NCBI RefSeq assembly: GCF_000283155.1
Contig: NW_004454266.1
Span: 264,312 to 328,311, forward strand
Direction of reading: 5' to 3'
Length of the DNA stretch: 64,000 bases
From: Ceratotherium simum simum
Taxonomy: Eukaryota; Chordata; Mammalia; Perissodactyla; Rhinocerotidae
Below, one piece after another: positions 22,143 to 37,300 of the stretch. Positions within the stretch are counted from its first letter, which is position 1; each line of letters starts with the position of its first letter. The translations under genes and the position numbers were made by a program. The notes under the pieces are model-generated. The model was not told where the DNA came from. It did no database searches and worked only from the letters and a program-made list of their open reading frames with translations.

Positions 22143-22560
22143 AGAAGCAAAAAGTTTATTTGGGGTCTCGAGAATTGCAATTCAGGAGACACAGATTCGA
22201 GTAGAAACTCAAATGTGCTCTGATTACAGGAGAGGGGCTCAGGGTTTTTATGGGGAAAAAGGGCAGAAGATGAGGTACCTTGTATTAAGGAAGAGTTCAC
22301 TGGTGCTAGATGAGATAACGCTAGGTGTGTACTTCATAGATTGGCTTGAGATTTGGTCATCGGCCAAGTCCAGTTTTATCAGTCCTTACAAACAGGATCT
22401 TCTTGTCCTTACTGACCTTTTTGAAGGTTGGTGGTTTGGTCCAATTTGGAAGATAAAGAAAACAAGACATGCAAGGCAATTCCTCTGAAATGGCTGCTCC
22501 AGCTCTATTTTAATATCGCTCCACTCAAGCCATATTTCACAAGATTATAAACTCCTGTAG

Positions 22561-23194
22561 CTCGGTTAAACTGAGTGTCTACTGCAAACCAAGCATTGCA
22601 CTGAGTGTTGCTGAGACAGATGCAGAGATAAATAAAACTTGGTCTGTCCCAACCCCTCTCCCCAAACCTATGATCTAATGCTTATTGAATGAATGAATAA
22701 ATGCCCTATTCATCCCATATCTCTTTGCTGATCCCCAAGATTTGAGGATCAAATCAAACTAGCAAACTATGGTCTGGGGGCCAGCTGCCTAGTTTTGTAA
22801 ATAAAGTGATTTAGAACCCGGGCCAGGATTAGGGCAAGGCAAGTGAAGCAGGTTCGTGCTAGTGCAGAGTCAAATCCGTCTTTATTCAAAGTCTGGTTTA
22901 ATTTCTTCATGGTTAATGGAAGGCGTAGTTGACATCCCATCCCCCAGCCTATTTTCATGTTGGCCAGAACATGGTTGCTTCAACTTCGTGCCTTTCCCAC
23001 CAACTTCCTCACCATCTGCCTCTAACTCTGCAGGAGGCTCCTCAGCCCACAGACATGAATTGTCTGTCAGAAAGGGGCAGAGCCCTGTGCCAGGTACTTT
23101 GGGAACAGTAGGAGATTTAAAACCTGCACCTGCCAGCTGCCCAGCACTAACCATGGAGCTGAGACACCAGTGTGGAGACTTGGAAGCAAATGGT
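22561..23194. other. Intergenic, no feature recognised
   Basis: Some wording of old interspersed repeats near 22570-22700. No gene or promoter recognised. Confidence 0.4.
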
Positions 23195-23345
23195 CTGGTT
23201 TCAGGTCCCAGTGCAGCAGGATGTGGGTTTAGACAAGCTCACCATCTCTGGACCTGCTTCCTTACCTGTAAAGACTGAACAATAATTACTACCTCAAAGA
23301 GCGTTTGTGACGATTTAATGGAGGCCATGTTTACAAAAGTATTTT
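23195..23345 (+). repeat. MIR SINE fossil
   Basis: 'ctggacctgcttccttacct' and the following 'ataattactacctcaaagag' match a diverged sense MIR. Confidence 0.6.
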
Positions 23346-23620
23346 GTAAATTTAAGATTTCATGTCAATGTGAAATATAAAAACAATCATAATACAAAAT
23401 GGAATATGGTAAGTGCTAATGAAGTGAAGAGAAAATAAAAGTGATTTCCATTAGGCTGGTAAAAAAAAGATGTCAGCTGAGAAAGGTTGAATTGGGTTTG
23501 GGTAAGTGGCCAAGGTAAGTAGAACTGACCTGGACTGGTCCTCTCTGCTCCCCAACCTCTGTCAGCTATCTGTCAGCATTTAAGTCAATGTGTATTCTTT
23601 CCCTTTGCCTTCGCTTTTCT

Positions 23621-23886
23621 TTTCTTTTCTTTGCAGGGAAAGTTTCGCCCTGAGCTAACATCTGTTGCCAATCTTCCTCTTTTTTTTTTTTCTCCTTAAA
23701 GCCTCAGTGCATGATTGTATATTCTAGTTGTAAATCCTTCTAGTTCTTCTATGTGGGCCGCCACCATAGCATGGCTACTGACAGACGGGTGCTGTGGCTC
23801 GGTGCCAGGAAAATTGAACGCTGGCCGAACCCTTGCCGCCAAAGCCCAAGCCCTGAGTTTTAACCACTAGGCCATCAGGGCTGGTT
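23621..23886 (-). repeat. Diverged ERE-type SINE
   Basis: Antisense, with both the 'gccctgagctaacatctgtt' block and the 'aagcctcagtgcatgattgt' block. The target-site duplication CTTCGCTTTTCT is near 23610-23621 and 23887-23898. It is older than most copies here. Confidence 0.85.
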
Positions 23887-24084
23887 CTTCGCTTTTCTAA
23901 GATGCTACGTGCCTCCATGTCTCTTTCTGGGGGGCTCGGGAAGGTCTTTTTCTCCATCCGGCTCTAGATAATGGTGGTTGGTGGTTTTGTGTGTTTTAAT
24001 CAGTGGTAATTTAATCCTCTTTTTTCAAAGGGTAAATTAAGATTGGGAATAAGAAAAGATCCTAGAGCTAGGTGGGACCAGTGT

Positions 24085-25290
24085 TTACAATTGGTAGGAG
24101 GGGTGGGCTTGCGAGGTGGGGCGGGGCGGGGTGGGGCTCTCTTCCTTTTGGCTTCTTAGATTGTTAAGTCTTGACCTTGGCGAGCCCGCAGCCTTAGCTG
24201 GGTCACCAGCAGGGAATGCGGTGGGCTTACGGACTGAGAAGGAGAGGAAACGGGCGGGGACAGCGGGGCAGGGCTCCGGGCGGGGTCGCCGCCGGGGAGA
24301 GCGTGCGCTGGGTTGGAGCCGGCTCGCCGCTGGCCCCCCGGGAAAGCCCGCGCCCCGAGGTCCAGTCCTCGGCGGGTGAGTAGGGCAGCGGGGAGTTGAG
24401 CTCGCGGTGGTCGAGGCTAATGGAGAGTCTTTGTCCGGTGCTCCTCCACCCCATCTCGGCAGGCGAAAGGAGCATTGCGCCCCTAATCTTGGAGGAGCTT
24501 CCAACCTCTGGTGCCCCTCGGGGAAACCTGGAGTAGTCAGGGGTGTGGCCGGGGACTTGGCGCCGAGGAGGGGCTCCTAGCACGTGTTGAGAAAGTCGGG
24601 ATCGCGGAAAGAAAGCTTCGGGGCAGACAGGCGTCGAGCAATGCCGTCCCCGTCAAGGGGACCATTTCTGAGCACATAAGCCCCATTCGGGGGGTGTTAA
24701 TAAGCGCCTGCTGTGCTGTGCAGCGTGAGCAAAACTGTTTTCATTCCTACCCGCGGGAGCTTCAAGGCTGCAGTGCGGCCGCCGCGTGCGCAGGGACAAA
24801 AGGTGAGCAGCGCGGGAGCCGGGGCCAGCACACCCAGGGGCCGCGATCCGGTCGGCAGGGCTGGGCAGTGGCTGGAAAGTGTCCTCGAAGGGCTGAGCAG
24901 AGACCCGAAGGCCGCGTGAGAGGGGTGAATGCCCGAGGGCCATTTTGCTTGGCAGGAGGGCAGAAAACTCCTGTGGCTGGAGCATCCGGGTGGGGGCCGC
25001 GAGGGCGGATCCCACGAACCCTTGCAGGTGTGTTGGGGATTTCGGTCGTTCTCAGAATTGCAGTGGGAAACCACCGAAGGGTTTTGAGTTAGAGATTGGG
25101 TGGATTCAGAGGACTGGAAGATGGCGACAGATTCCCTGGGAGATTTACATTCTGGAAGGGCGGGGACCGGCCCGGGAACAGATAAGTGCCCCCCCCGCCC
25201 CCCTCCCGTCGCACCGCAAGTCTGTTGAGTTATACCCGGCCCCCTTGCATTCGCCAGCTAGCGGAGCTCTGGTGGATGTAGAAACTACTA
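24085..25290 (+). promoter_or_regulatory. CpG island, probable ZFP57 promoter and 5' non-coding exon
   Basis: About 1.2 kb of GC- and CpG-rich DNA in otherwise AT-leaning surroundings, 1.5-2.7 kb upstream of the first ZFP57 coding exon. A strong plus-strand donor (CGGCGG|GTGAGTAG) near 24375 could end a non-coding first exon. Long frames across the island on both strands are what GC-rich DNA gives by chance. Assignment to ZFP57 is by position and orientation. Confidence 0.6.
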
Positions 25291-26769
25291 TCTGAGGTAG
25301 AAGTGCCAGGGGCAAGCAGCAGCTGCCAGCATTCAGTCGCCACAGTCACACTTCCTCCCCAAGCCAGACGGCTAGTTTAGAATTTGGACCAAGGGCCTCT
25401 TCCTACTGCCCACAGCTAGTGCCATTTTGACGACTACTGACCAGGTGGGTCTTTCGTGCTGGGGGTCAGGAAAGCCAGGTCCTTGAGGATACTATTATTG
25501 AGACTGTTTCCAAGTATTTTAGTGGGGTCAGCTGGAGAGTGGGAGAATAATCCAGATGTGTACACCTCACAGAAAGATTGTGAATAATCTTGAAGGTAAG
25601 AAAGGAATGGAGGGAGGGATGGAGGCAGGGAGGGAATCAACTTTAGATCCCCAAATGCACCTTCCATGTCAACTTCCTTTTTAGTGGTCCAATTAACCAC
25701 TAAAATTTAGTGGCCATTGTTAAATGCCTTTTTCCTTGCTGGTATTTTCAATTCCACCACCCATCCAAAAAATTGAAAGAAAAAAATGTCAACAGGTTTT
25801 TATGTTTTTATTCTTTTCATTCCATCTTGAGAGAAGAGGCGGAGTGAATGCCTGGTGGGCTCATGGTGAACCCTGAATAAGTATTTGCTGTTGGGTTGTT
25901 ATCACTATTATTCTTTACTAGGATCTGTGTATATTAAAAATCTACAGAATTGTGTAATTTTTGGCCGTAGCCAGGCTCTTAGAAAGTGTCTCCTTTAATC
26001 TAATTTTCCAGTGAAACCAGATCAGAATGAAGAGACTTGCACAAGGTGGTTTGTGACAGATACAGAGCTGATTACCTCAAGCACAGGCTTTCTTTCCAGA
26101 ATACCCCATTGTTGCTCTAGAGAATGCTTTGGGACAGCAGAAATCATGTCCTCAGTGGTACAGTCTAGGGTTTAAACACTATGCTGTGGACCAAGAATAT
26201 CCTTGAGCAAGTTACTTAGCATTTCTGCACTTTAGGTTCCTTAAAATGGGGCCAGCAATTGTTACCTCCCCGGGCAGTGCTGAGAGGATTCAATGGCACA
26301 GAACAGGGGTTCGATAACTCTTGGTTTCCTTGACCAAATAAGAAGCTGTTGTGCCTCATCCCCCTAACCACCCTTGCTGATATGTTTTGTTTTTCTCTGA
26401 CCTCAGGTTCCTAGAGGTGGGCACCAGCCAGTGGCTGGACGCAGGGTGAAACAGAAGGCAGACGCCTTCGTAGCCCCAACTTGGCATCACTGGACAATGG
26501 CAGCTGAGCCAAGGGTACCGGTTCCCTGAACTCTGTAGCCTAGGCTTTGAGGGAACCAAAGGTGTACTCAATTGAGAATTTGGACAGCAGAACAAAAAAG
26601 GAAGACAGCCCCTTGGAGCAAATACATTTGTCACAAGAAGCCACGTGCAACCCTGGGGCCTTTGCAAAGCCTTTCCGTCTGCTCAGTTACTGGGAGGTAG
26701 ATAGCCTCAGATGAGTCCAGTCAGCCTTGGGGGCCAGGCCAGGAGTGGATAAAGCTAGAAAGAGACACC
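25291..26769 (+). other. Probable ZFP57 intron 1 or 5' flank
   Basis: No exon identified. A purine-rich GGAG(GGA)n tract lies near 25605-25635 and a MIR fossil near 26160-26320. Confidence 0.45.
26160..26320 (+). repeat. MIR SINE fossil
   Basis: 'gagcaagttacttagcattt' then 'tgctgagaggattcaatggc' match the sense MIR 3' half. Confidence 0.65.
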
Positions 26770-30351
<3,582 letters not shown>

Positions 30352-30366
30352 GCATCTTGGAACATA

Positions 30367-30372
30367 AATAAA
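30367..30372 (+). terminator. ZFP57 poly(A) signal AATAAA, 16 bases after the stop
   Basis: Canonical hexamer with a T/GT-rich downstream element (near 30390-30412). This predicts a 3' UTR of only about 30-40 bases. The hexamer sits where the human stop codon would align in the other frame. Confidence 0.7.
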
Positions 30373-30385
30373 TGGCCTTTCTGAC

Positions 30386-31365
30386 TGAGGTCTTTCTTTG
30401 TGTTTGGTTTTCCTGAGAATTAACCTCCAGGGTAAGGAGGCTGGGGTAGAGGAAGAGAGCTGAAGGTAATGAAGGAAATGGAGAAAGGAAGAGGAACAAG
30501 AAGTGGCACACGGAAACTCGTATTATTATTAATTAGCACCTAGCTTGTTTCTTTGTGTCTCATAGACCATCAAGTAGTAATTGTTGAATAAGATAGTGGA
30601 TACTCTGATAGGTATGAAGATGGGAGAAAAAGGATGAGAGGAGGGAGAGTCTGAGGGACCCATCCATGCAAGATGTGCGAGTAGAAGGGAAGCATTCTAA
30701 AGCAAGTGCATTGCCCAGTTTTCATCCCTTGCTTCCCTAGCTTTTTGGTAGGCTGATGAGGCAAGATGGTGCCCTGGCCAGTATTCTGTGGGTTTCTTCG
30801 CATCTCCAGTTTTGGTTAGGGCTCCCCATGTCCTCACTCTGCAGCTCACTTAGCTCTCTTTTATGTTTTGGACTCTTGTTCCTTCTCTTCGACCCTCCAC
30901 ACCTCTCAGCTCTGCCCACCAGGGCTGAGATCTTGGAAGAAACACACCATTTGCAAAGTTGGCATGCTGTAATTTGCAACGAGGAGGTTCCTGGTCTCCA
31001 GTTCATGGCAGAGACCTTCTTGTCTGCGTTACTCTCCAGCACAGGTGTCCTCTGATGGAGAAACGAGCATCTGCCTGGCCATAGCCAGAGAGGGCTTCCA
31101 GATGGAAGATGAAGAGAGGAGTGGAAACACGTGGGTAGCAAAAGGGGGAAAGGAAGGAAGGAGCTGGGGAAAGGTGGAGAAAAGGTAGATGACAGAAGAA
31201 GAGAAATCAATCCTATTTGGAATTCAGAGTATTCCTAGAAGTGCAGATTGAAATGTCCCCATAGTGAAGAGGCCAGTGAGTGTGCAACTTGATGGATGCG
31301 ACATCCCCGAGGACCAATACATGGACCAATACAGGCTCTCCACCCCTGCCAAGATGCAACATCAC
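30386..31365. other. ZFP57-MOG convergent interval / MOG 3' UTR
   Basis: Only 1,014 bases separate the two stop codons. The MOG 3' UTR should occupy much of this. I found no minus-strand AATAAA or ATTAAA between 30386 and 31365, so the MOG 3' end may use a variant signal or run into ZFP57. Confidence 0.5.
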
Positions 31366-34300
31366 TCAGAAGGGGTTTCCTAGAAGGAGGAGAAAATAAC
31401 TTGAAAAATCTGTCAGTAGTTTCTATCATGAAATCATTAAACCAGGGAGAGGAAAAGCTCTCTGGGGTCATCTTATCTCTGTGCCTGCCTCAGTGGTTGG
31501 TCTTGGAGGTGAGGCACAGGGCAGCTGCTGGAGGGATTGGGAAAGGAGGCCAGCCTGAGTGGGATTCCTGGAGAGGGGCAGTATAGGTGGAGCAAATCAG
31601 GCAGCAGGTGGGAGTGGCCCCAGCTTCCTTCCCTGTCACCTGTGAAACTTGTCTCTAACAGCTGGCCATCTTTGCTGCCTTCCCTTCTGCCTCATAGGAG
31701 TCCCCCCTCCACCCATGCTCTCCAGCCTCTCCTCTCCAGGATTTTGATCCCTCAATAGCCCCTCTCTTCCTCTTGCTGTTTTCCTCGTTTTTTATTCTCA
31801 GCTTATAAGAAGGAGAAGAGAACTTACTTAGTTCTTCAAGAAAGTGCCCTGAAAACAAAGAGAAATAGGTGATTGGTGGAAGATAACTAGCTTCCTCCCG
31901 ACATCCTCCCTGTGCAGATTCTCAGTGACCCACCCTTCCCTTTCCACTAAGGGACCCCACAGATCTCAGTAAGTGGTTCTCTTTACAGATTCTCTGAGGA
32001 CACTGGGGTTGGCCATGGGGACAGAGGAAGAAAGAAATCTTGGCTCTCTGAACCTTGAGCCCTGGTTCCACCCTCTTTCTGTTTCCCACTCAGGGCCGAC
32101 TTGGTCCCCCGCTGCTTGGTGGTCCTGTTGCTGCCCTGCCACTGCACCTGCTAGTCTTCGATGTAGCCAGTTGTAGCAGATGATCAAGGCAACCAGGGGT
32201 CCGAGAACCGGCACAATTACAAACAGGGTTATCTTCCAGCAGGGCACCATCAGAAAGTGGGGATCTGAATTGTTCACCACAGAACAAACAGGATTAACAC
32301 GTGTTCCCCCTTATGTCCCACCCGCCCCTTCTCCATTAATTATTGGGTTTCTTAACCTGGGATCCAAGAACACCAAAGGAGTCTGGATGGAATCCAGGGA
32401 GTCCATGAACTTGGATGAGAAAAGCACTACATCTTTATTTTCACTAACCTCTAACTGAATTTAGGATTTTCTTCCATTAATAATGTAGGCAACAAACCAG
32501 TTATTAGGAGTATCTGATTTTATCACCAATGGGAATCACAGATGCTTTCATTCCTGTTAGTTGTTGTAGAAGTCTCAAAATACTGTTTATGGTTATCAAT
32601 ATTTTGAAGTTACAGGTTATTAGACCTGCTACATTGTTATTTAATATATTTTTGTTATTTAAAGAAACATTTATGTTACTATATCACAGATTTGTTTATA
32701 TTTTGATAACTATATTTCAATACAATGGTTTTCTTTGTAATCCTATGTGTTATATTTTATGTGTGTATTTAAAACGTTATTCTGGGAGGGGATCCATTTG
32801 GCTTCACCAGACTGCCAGAGATTCACGGTACAAAAAGAATTAAAGCCTTTGCTATTTGAATCCTAGAAAACAAAGATCCTATTCCTCCCCTGTGGGTTGC
32901 AAAGACTCAGGGTGTATGTGTGTGTGTGTGGTCTTCACACTGATACAATGCCATAAATGCTAGGATGGAGTTCTTGGTTGTGCTACGTGCCAAGGGAGCA
33001 GCGTAAGATCACCTACTGCCTCAGGAGAGGCTGTTTAGGAAGGCTGCTCAGAGCAGGGACCATCTGTGCTCTGCCTTATGGCAACTTATAATTTCTGCAA
33101 CATCCATTCAACAAATACTCGGGTGCCCTTCTGTTGTAGGCATTGTCCTAAGGCACTGGGCAATCTGCAGTGAACAAAAGGACAGAGACCATATCCTTGA
33201 GAGGCCAACATTCTAGTGGGACTTGCTGTCTTCAGTCTTCAAGAAGCCTTCCCTTAGTCATGTGTAGTTACTCATTCTATACTCATGAAAACTCATTCCA
33301 CCACATGAGTTCAGTCGATGGCATATTTAGTTCGTGTATATGTATCACCTCCCCAACTAGACATCAAATAATGTGCATAAAGTGCTTGTAATTCCTACAG
33401 AATGAGTTAACACATGTAAGCTGTTAGTATCGTACCTGGCACATACAAGTATAATGAAAGTATTTGCTATTATCTTACCAATCCTAGATGCAGATGATGA
33501 CTTATTCAAAGAAAGAAAAAGCAGGGCAGAGAGGGAAGGAGATAGGGAGGGGACCAACCAGGAGCCAGAGTCCTTATTTCCCCAGGTGACTGGAACCCAG
33601 TGAAACTCCAAGCTGGCCTGGAAGGGCCAGGGTGGCCCAGCACTTACCAAAAGTCCGGTGGAGATTCTCTGAAAGAGGAACACATGGAAAGGCACTTAGC
33701 AGGCACTCAAAGGGGATCCTTATTCCTTCTCTAAGCCTTTGTTATTTAATCACTTAAAATTGTTTCTAGTCATGATGTATACTGGAGGAATGATGCTGTA
33801 GGATTTTGCTTCTACCCTGGCTTAAGGAAGGGAAGGGGAATGAGACTGTAATTCTTGGCTGGTTATAGGACTTTTAAATAGTGAATTTCCCACCTGAAGG
33901 GATTACAGGGTACTGGGACAGAAGCAGAGATGGTCTGAGAAAATGACCATTTCAGTTATGCCAAAAGATCAGAAGAGAGGGATCTGGGAGGGAGGGTGCC
34001 TGGAACTCACCCATCTCTGCTGGCAGTTTTCCTAAAAGAGAAAAAAGCAACATTTTTAGTTCTGCCCTGGCACTAGATGGGGCCCCTTCTGCACCCAGCA
34101 CCCTGGGCCATTGTGCAGACTGTTTCTCTGCAGCCCAGGAGCACCCTTAGGAGCAGGGGAAGAGCACTGAATTTGGAGCCAGGAGTTCAGGCTCTTTCCC
34201 TGGCTATTGTCTGGATTAAATATTGGGATAAAGAACGTGGAGAACCTCGATAGACAGCAATGCCCCAAACCAACCTAAGGCTTTATTACCTCCCCCACTG

Positions 34301-37300
34301 CTCTTTGCTCTTTTCTTGGTGGTTCTCAGCTCACGTTGCAACTCCATCCCACTGGGTTGTCACTTTGTAAATCTAAAGCTACTTCCTGCCTAAATGAGGA
34401 AGGGAGGAACTAAACATTTAGTTCAGCAGCTACTTTGTGACTGGCTCTGTACTAGGCCAGTACTAGGCCAGCTACTTTGTGACTGGCTCTGTACTTTACA
34501 TAACATCATCCCCTTTATTCCTCCTTTATAACGTAGGAGGGAGGCTGTTATCTCTACCTGACAGGCAACAAGCTTGCAGAGTTCAAGTCAGAGCCTGAGC
34601 TGGATTCAAATCCAGACTGCCTAACTCCATTGATTAGGTTCTTTCTGCTCAGCCCTGTGGACTGAAGGCCTTTTTCACGTGGGAGAAGTAGGTAACTGAG
34701 TATCTGGGATGAATTCAAGGGGAGAGAAAAGACCCTATTATTGATCTCACCAACATCCCCCCTCACATACCTCAAGCCCTCCTCACTGCTCTATCCTTTT
34801 AGGAATAGGAGGGGGGAGGAGGAGAATTGAAGATCCTGCATGCTTTGGCTTTGAGGAGAACACTTGGTGGGGGGAAAAGTCTCAGAATGGAAGCTCTGGG
34901 CACAAAAGAGCTTCATCGACAGCTAAAGCCAAGCCCTCAGTGTTGAATGGGAAAGGAGAAGACAATTTTTGAATACCTACTATGTGTTAGGGACTTTTCC
35001 TTACAGTATCTTTATTTAAACCTCTTAATAGCATAGACCTGCCTGACTCTGAAGCTCACTCTCCAAGTCTCATAAAGCTGCTGGGTATGGTACAGGGGCC
35101 AGGAGATAGGGGTTAGGCCTGAGCTCTGCCACTTACAAGCTGTGTCAGCTTGGGTAAATCTGAACCACTCCAGGCCTCAGTTGCCTCCTCTGTAAAATGG
35201 GGCTATTATATGTCAGCCCTTCCTCATAGTAAAATGCAAGGTCCTATTACCTGAATGAAAACGTTTGGTAAGGTATAAAACTTGTCATTATGGAGTTCTG
35301 AACCCAGAAGTCACTAAAAAATAAATGTTAGCTGACTGAGCTCTAAGAGGCCAGCTCATTTCAGGGAAGGATCCCAAGCGGCCCACCCTCCAGTCTGTAC
35401 CTCTCAGTCTGTGCTGCAGGCAGAGGAAGACGAGGCCCACGGTGATCTGCAGGAGGAGCATGGGCAGGACTGCGATGAGAACTAGCACTCCAGGGCTGAT
35501 CCAGTAGAAGGGATCTGAAAGGCAGCACCAAATGGGCCACGCTGTATCCTCAACACCCAGGACAGCGCCTGGGGCTTCATAAATCAGGTTGAATAAAGGA
35601 ATGAATATCACCAAGATTCAAAGAAGATGACACAGAGTTGACACCTGAGCTTAGTCTTGAAGAAAAAGTGAGAAGGTGTGATATGAAAACATCATATCAC
35701 ATCTTCCTGTTTCCAGGAAGGGCTAGTGGTTTAGAATGACAGGAGTTAAGTTGTATATTGGGCCAGTCTTGGAGAGTTTTGAGAACAAGCTAAGGGACTA
35801 AGATCTGATCCTCAAGGCCATGGGGGTACATGGAAGGACTCCAAGCTGAGGAGTGACAAGATCTGATTTACTGACTGCAGGACTGGAGGAGGGAGGGAGG
35901 GAGGTGGGTCAAGAGGCCATGGTAATAGTTAAAGTAAAAAACAACATGAGTCTGAACTAGGACGGTGGTGGAGATATAGGAAGCCAAGGGATCTGTGAAC
36001 CTAAATAGGAAAAAAGTACCTACTTATTTTCAGCAACCTTTCAACTGAGATTTAGCATTTCTTTCAATTATGTTTTTAGGCAACACACCACAATAATATG
36101 AACAGAATCTTTGACTTTGTCATCAATAAAAATCACTAATATTTTCATATCACATTAGAGTTGTTGCAGAAATTTCAAAATATCACTTACATTCATCACT
36201 ATTTTGAAATCACACCAACTACCAGGGCCATTCCATATCTTGTTATTTTAATATTTTGATATCTGTATTTTAATACAAATATGTTTTATTTTATGCATTT
36301 AAAACATCCTTCTTGGGCCGGCCCCGTGGCTTAGCGGTTAAGTGTGCGTGCTCCGCTACTGGCAGCCCGGGGTTCAGATCCCTGGCATGCACTGAGGCAC
36401 TGCTTGTCTGGCCATGCTGAGGCCGTATCCCACACACACCAACCAGAAGGATGTGCAACTATGACATACAACTATCTACTGGGGCTTTGGGGAGAAAAAG
36501 GGAAAAAAAGGAGGAGGATTGGCAATAGATGTTACCTCAGAGCCGTTCTTCCTCAGCAAAAAGAGGAGGATTAGCATGGATGTTAGCTCAGGGCTGATCT
36601 TCCTCACAAAAAAACAAAACAAAAACAAAACAAAACAAAACAAAAATCCTTCTAAGAAAGGGTCCATTAACTTCACCAGTCCACCAAAGGGATGCATGAC
36701 ACACAAAAAAGTTCAGAACCCCTCTTCTGGAGCTTTTGAGAAAGTAGGATCCACAGGATTCTGTAACTGAGTGGGTGTGGAGTGTGATAAGTAATGAGGG
36801 AGGCGATGGCCTTCAGCCCTTCAGTTCCCATTCTAGAATCTCGTTCCTCAGTGCCCTAAAGCTCTACCTGTCTAATCTCAGTATACCACGCTGCGGGCCA
36901 AGCCCTTTTCATCTTGATCTCTGATTTAGGGGCTAGATAAAGATATTACCACCAAGGGTAGGAATTAAGTCACAGCAAACAACATTAAACTGGCTCAGGA
37001 GGGTTTCTTGGGTATAAATACAATCCTTCAAGCTGCAGCTTAAGGCTCTTGCCTGTTATTATGTTCCTCAGAAGAAAATGCATTACATTGAGGGTAATAT
37101 GCAAAGTGAAATAAGTCAGAGGGAGAAGGTCAAATACCGTATGATTTTCTTCATTAAGTAGTAGATAATAACAACAATAAACAAACACATAGAGACAGAG
37201 ATTGGATTGGTGGTTACCAGAGGGGAAAGGGGGAGGGAGGAGGGTGAAAGGGATAATTCGGTACATGTGTGTGGTGATGGGTTGTAATTAGTATTTGGGT

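Larger units (their letters stand above)
18971..22560 (-). mobile_element. Endogenous retrovirus relic (ERV-L/ERV16-like), antisense, broken
   Basis: On the minus strand 19773-19958 encodes an RNase H-type segment (TDSWAVANGLAIWS). Decayed downstream pol sequence with an ERV-L-style NAHKK motif follows to about 19000, with many stops and frameshifts. At the right end, 21840-21934 plus 22143-22560 reads as one LTR-like block with an antisense AATAAA near 22156, rejoined once the SINE at 21935 is removed. 20570-20850 and 21055-21500 are further LTR or internal debris. Three ERE SINEs interrupt the relic. No frame is functional. Family assignment rests on the RNase H wording; gag and env were not identified. 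Confidence 0.6.

Noticed and set aside
24511..25092. 193-codon open frame in the island upstream of ZFP57
   Set aside because: Composition artefact of a CpG island: no domain, no homology recognised, and similar frames lie on the opposite strand.
31655..31848. MOG ending in a species-specific 64-residue tail as the main form
   Set aside because: A 14-nt final exon at 31366-31379 encodes the conserved RNPF end in the correct phase after the 21-nt exon 7, so the canonical C-terminus is intact.
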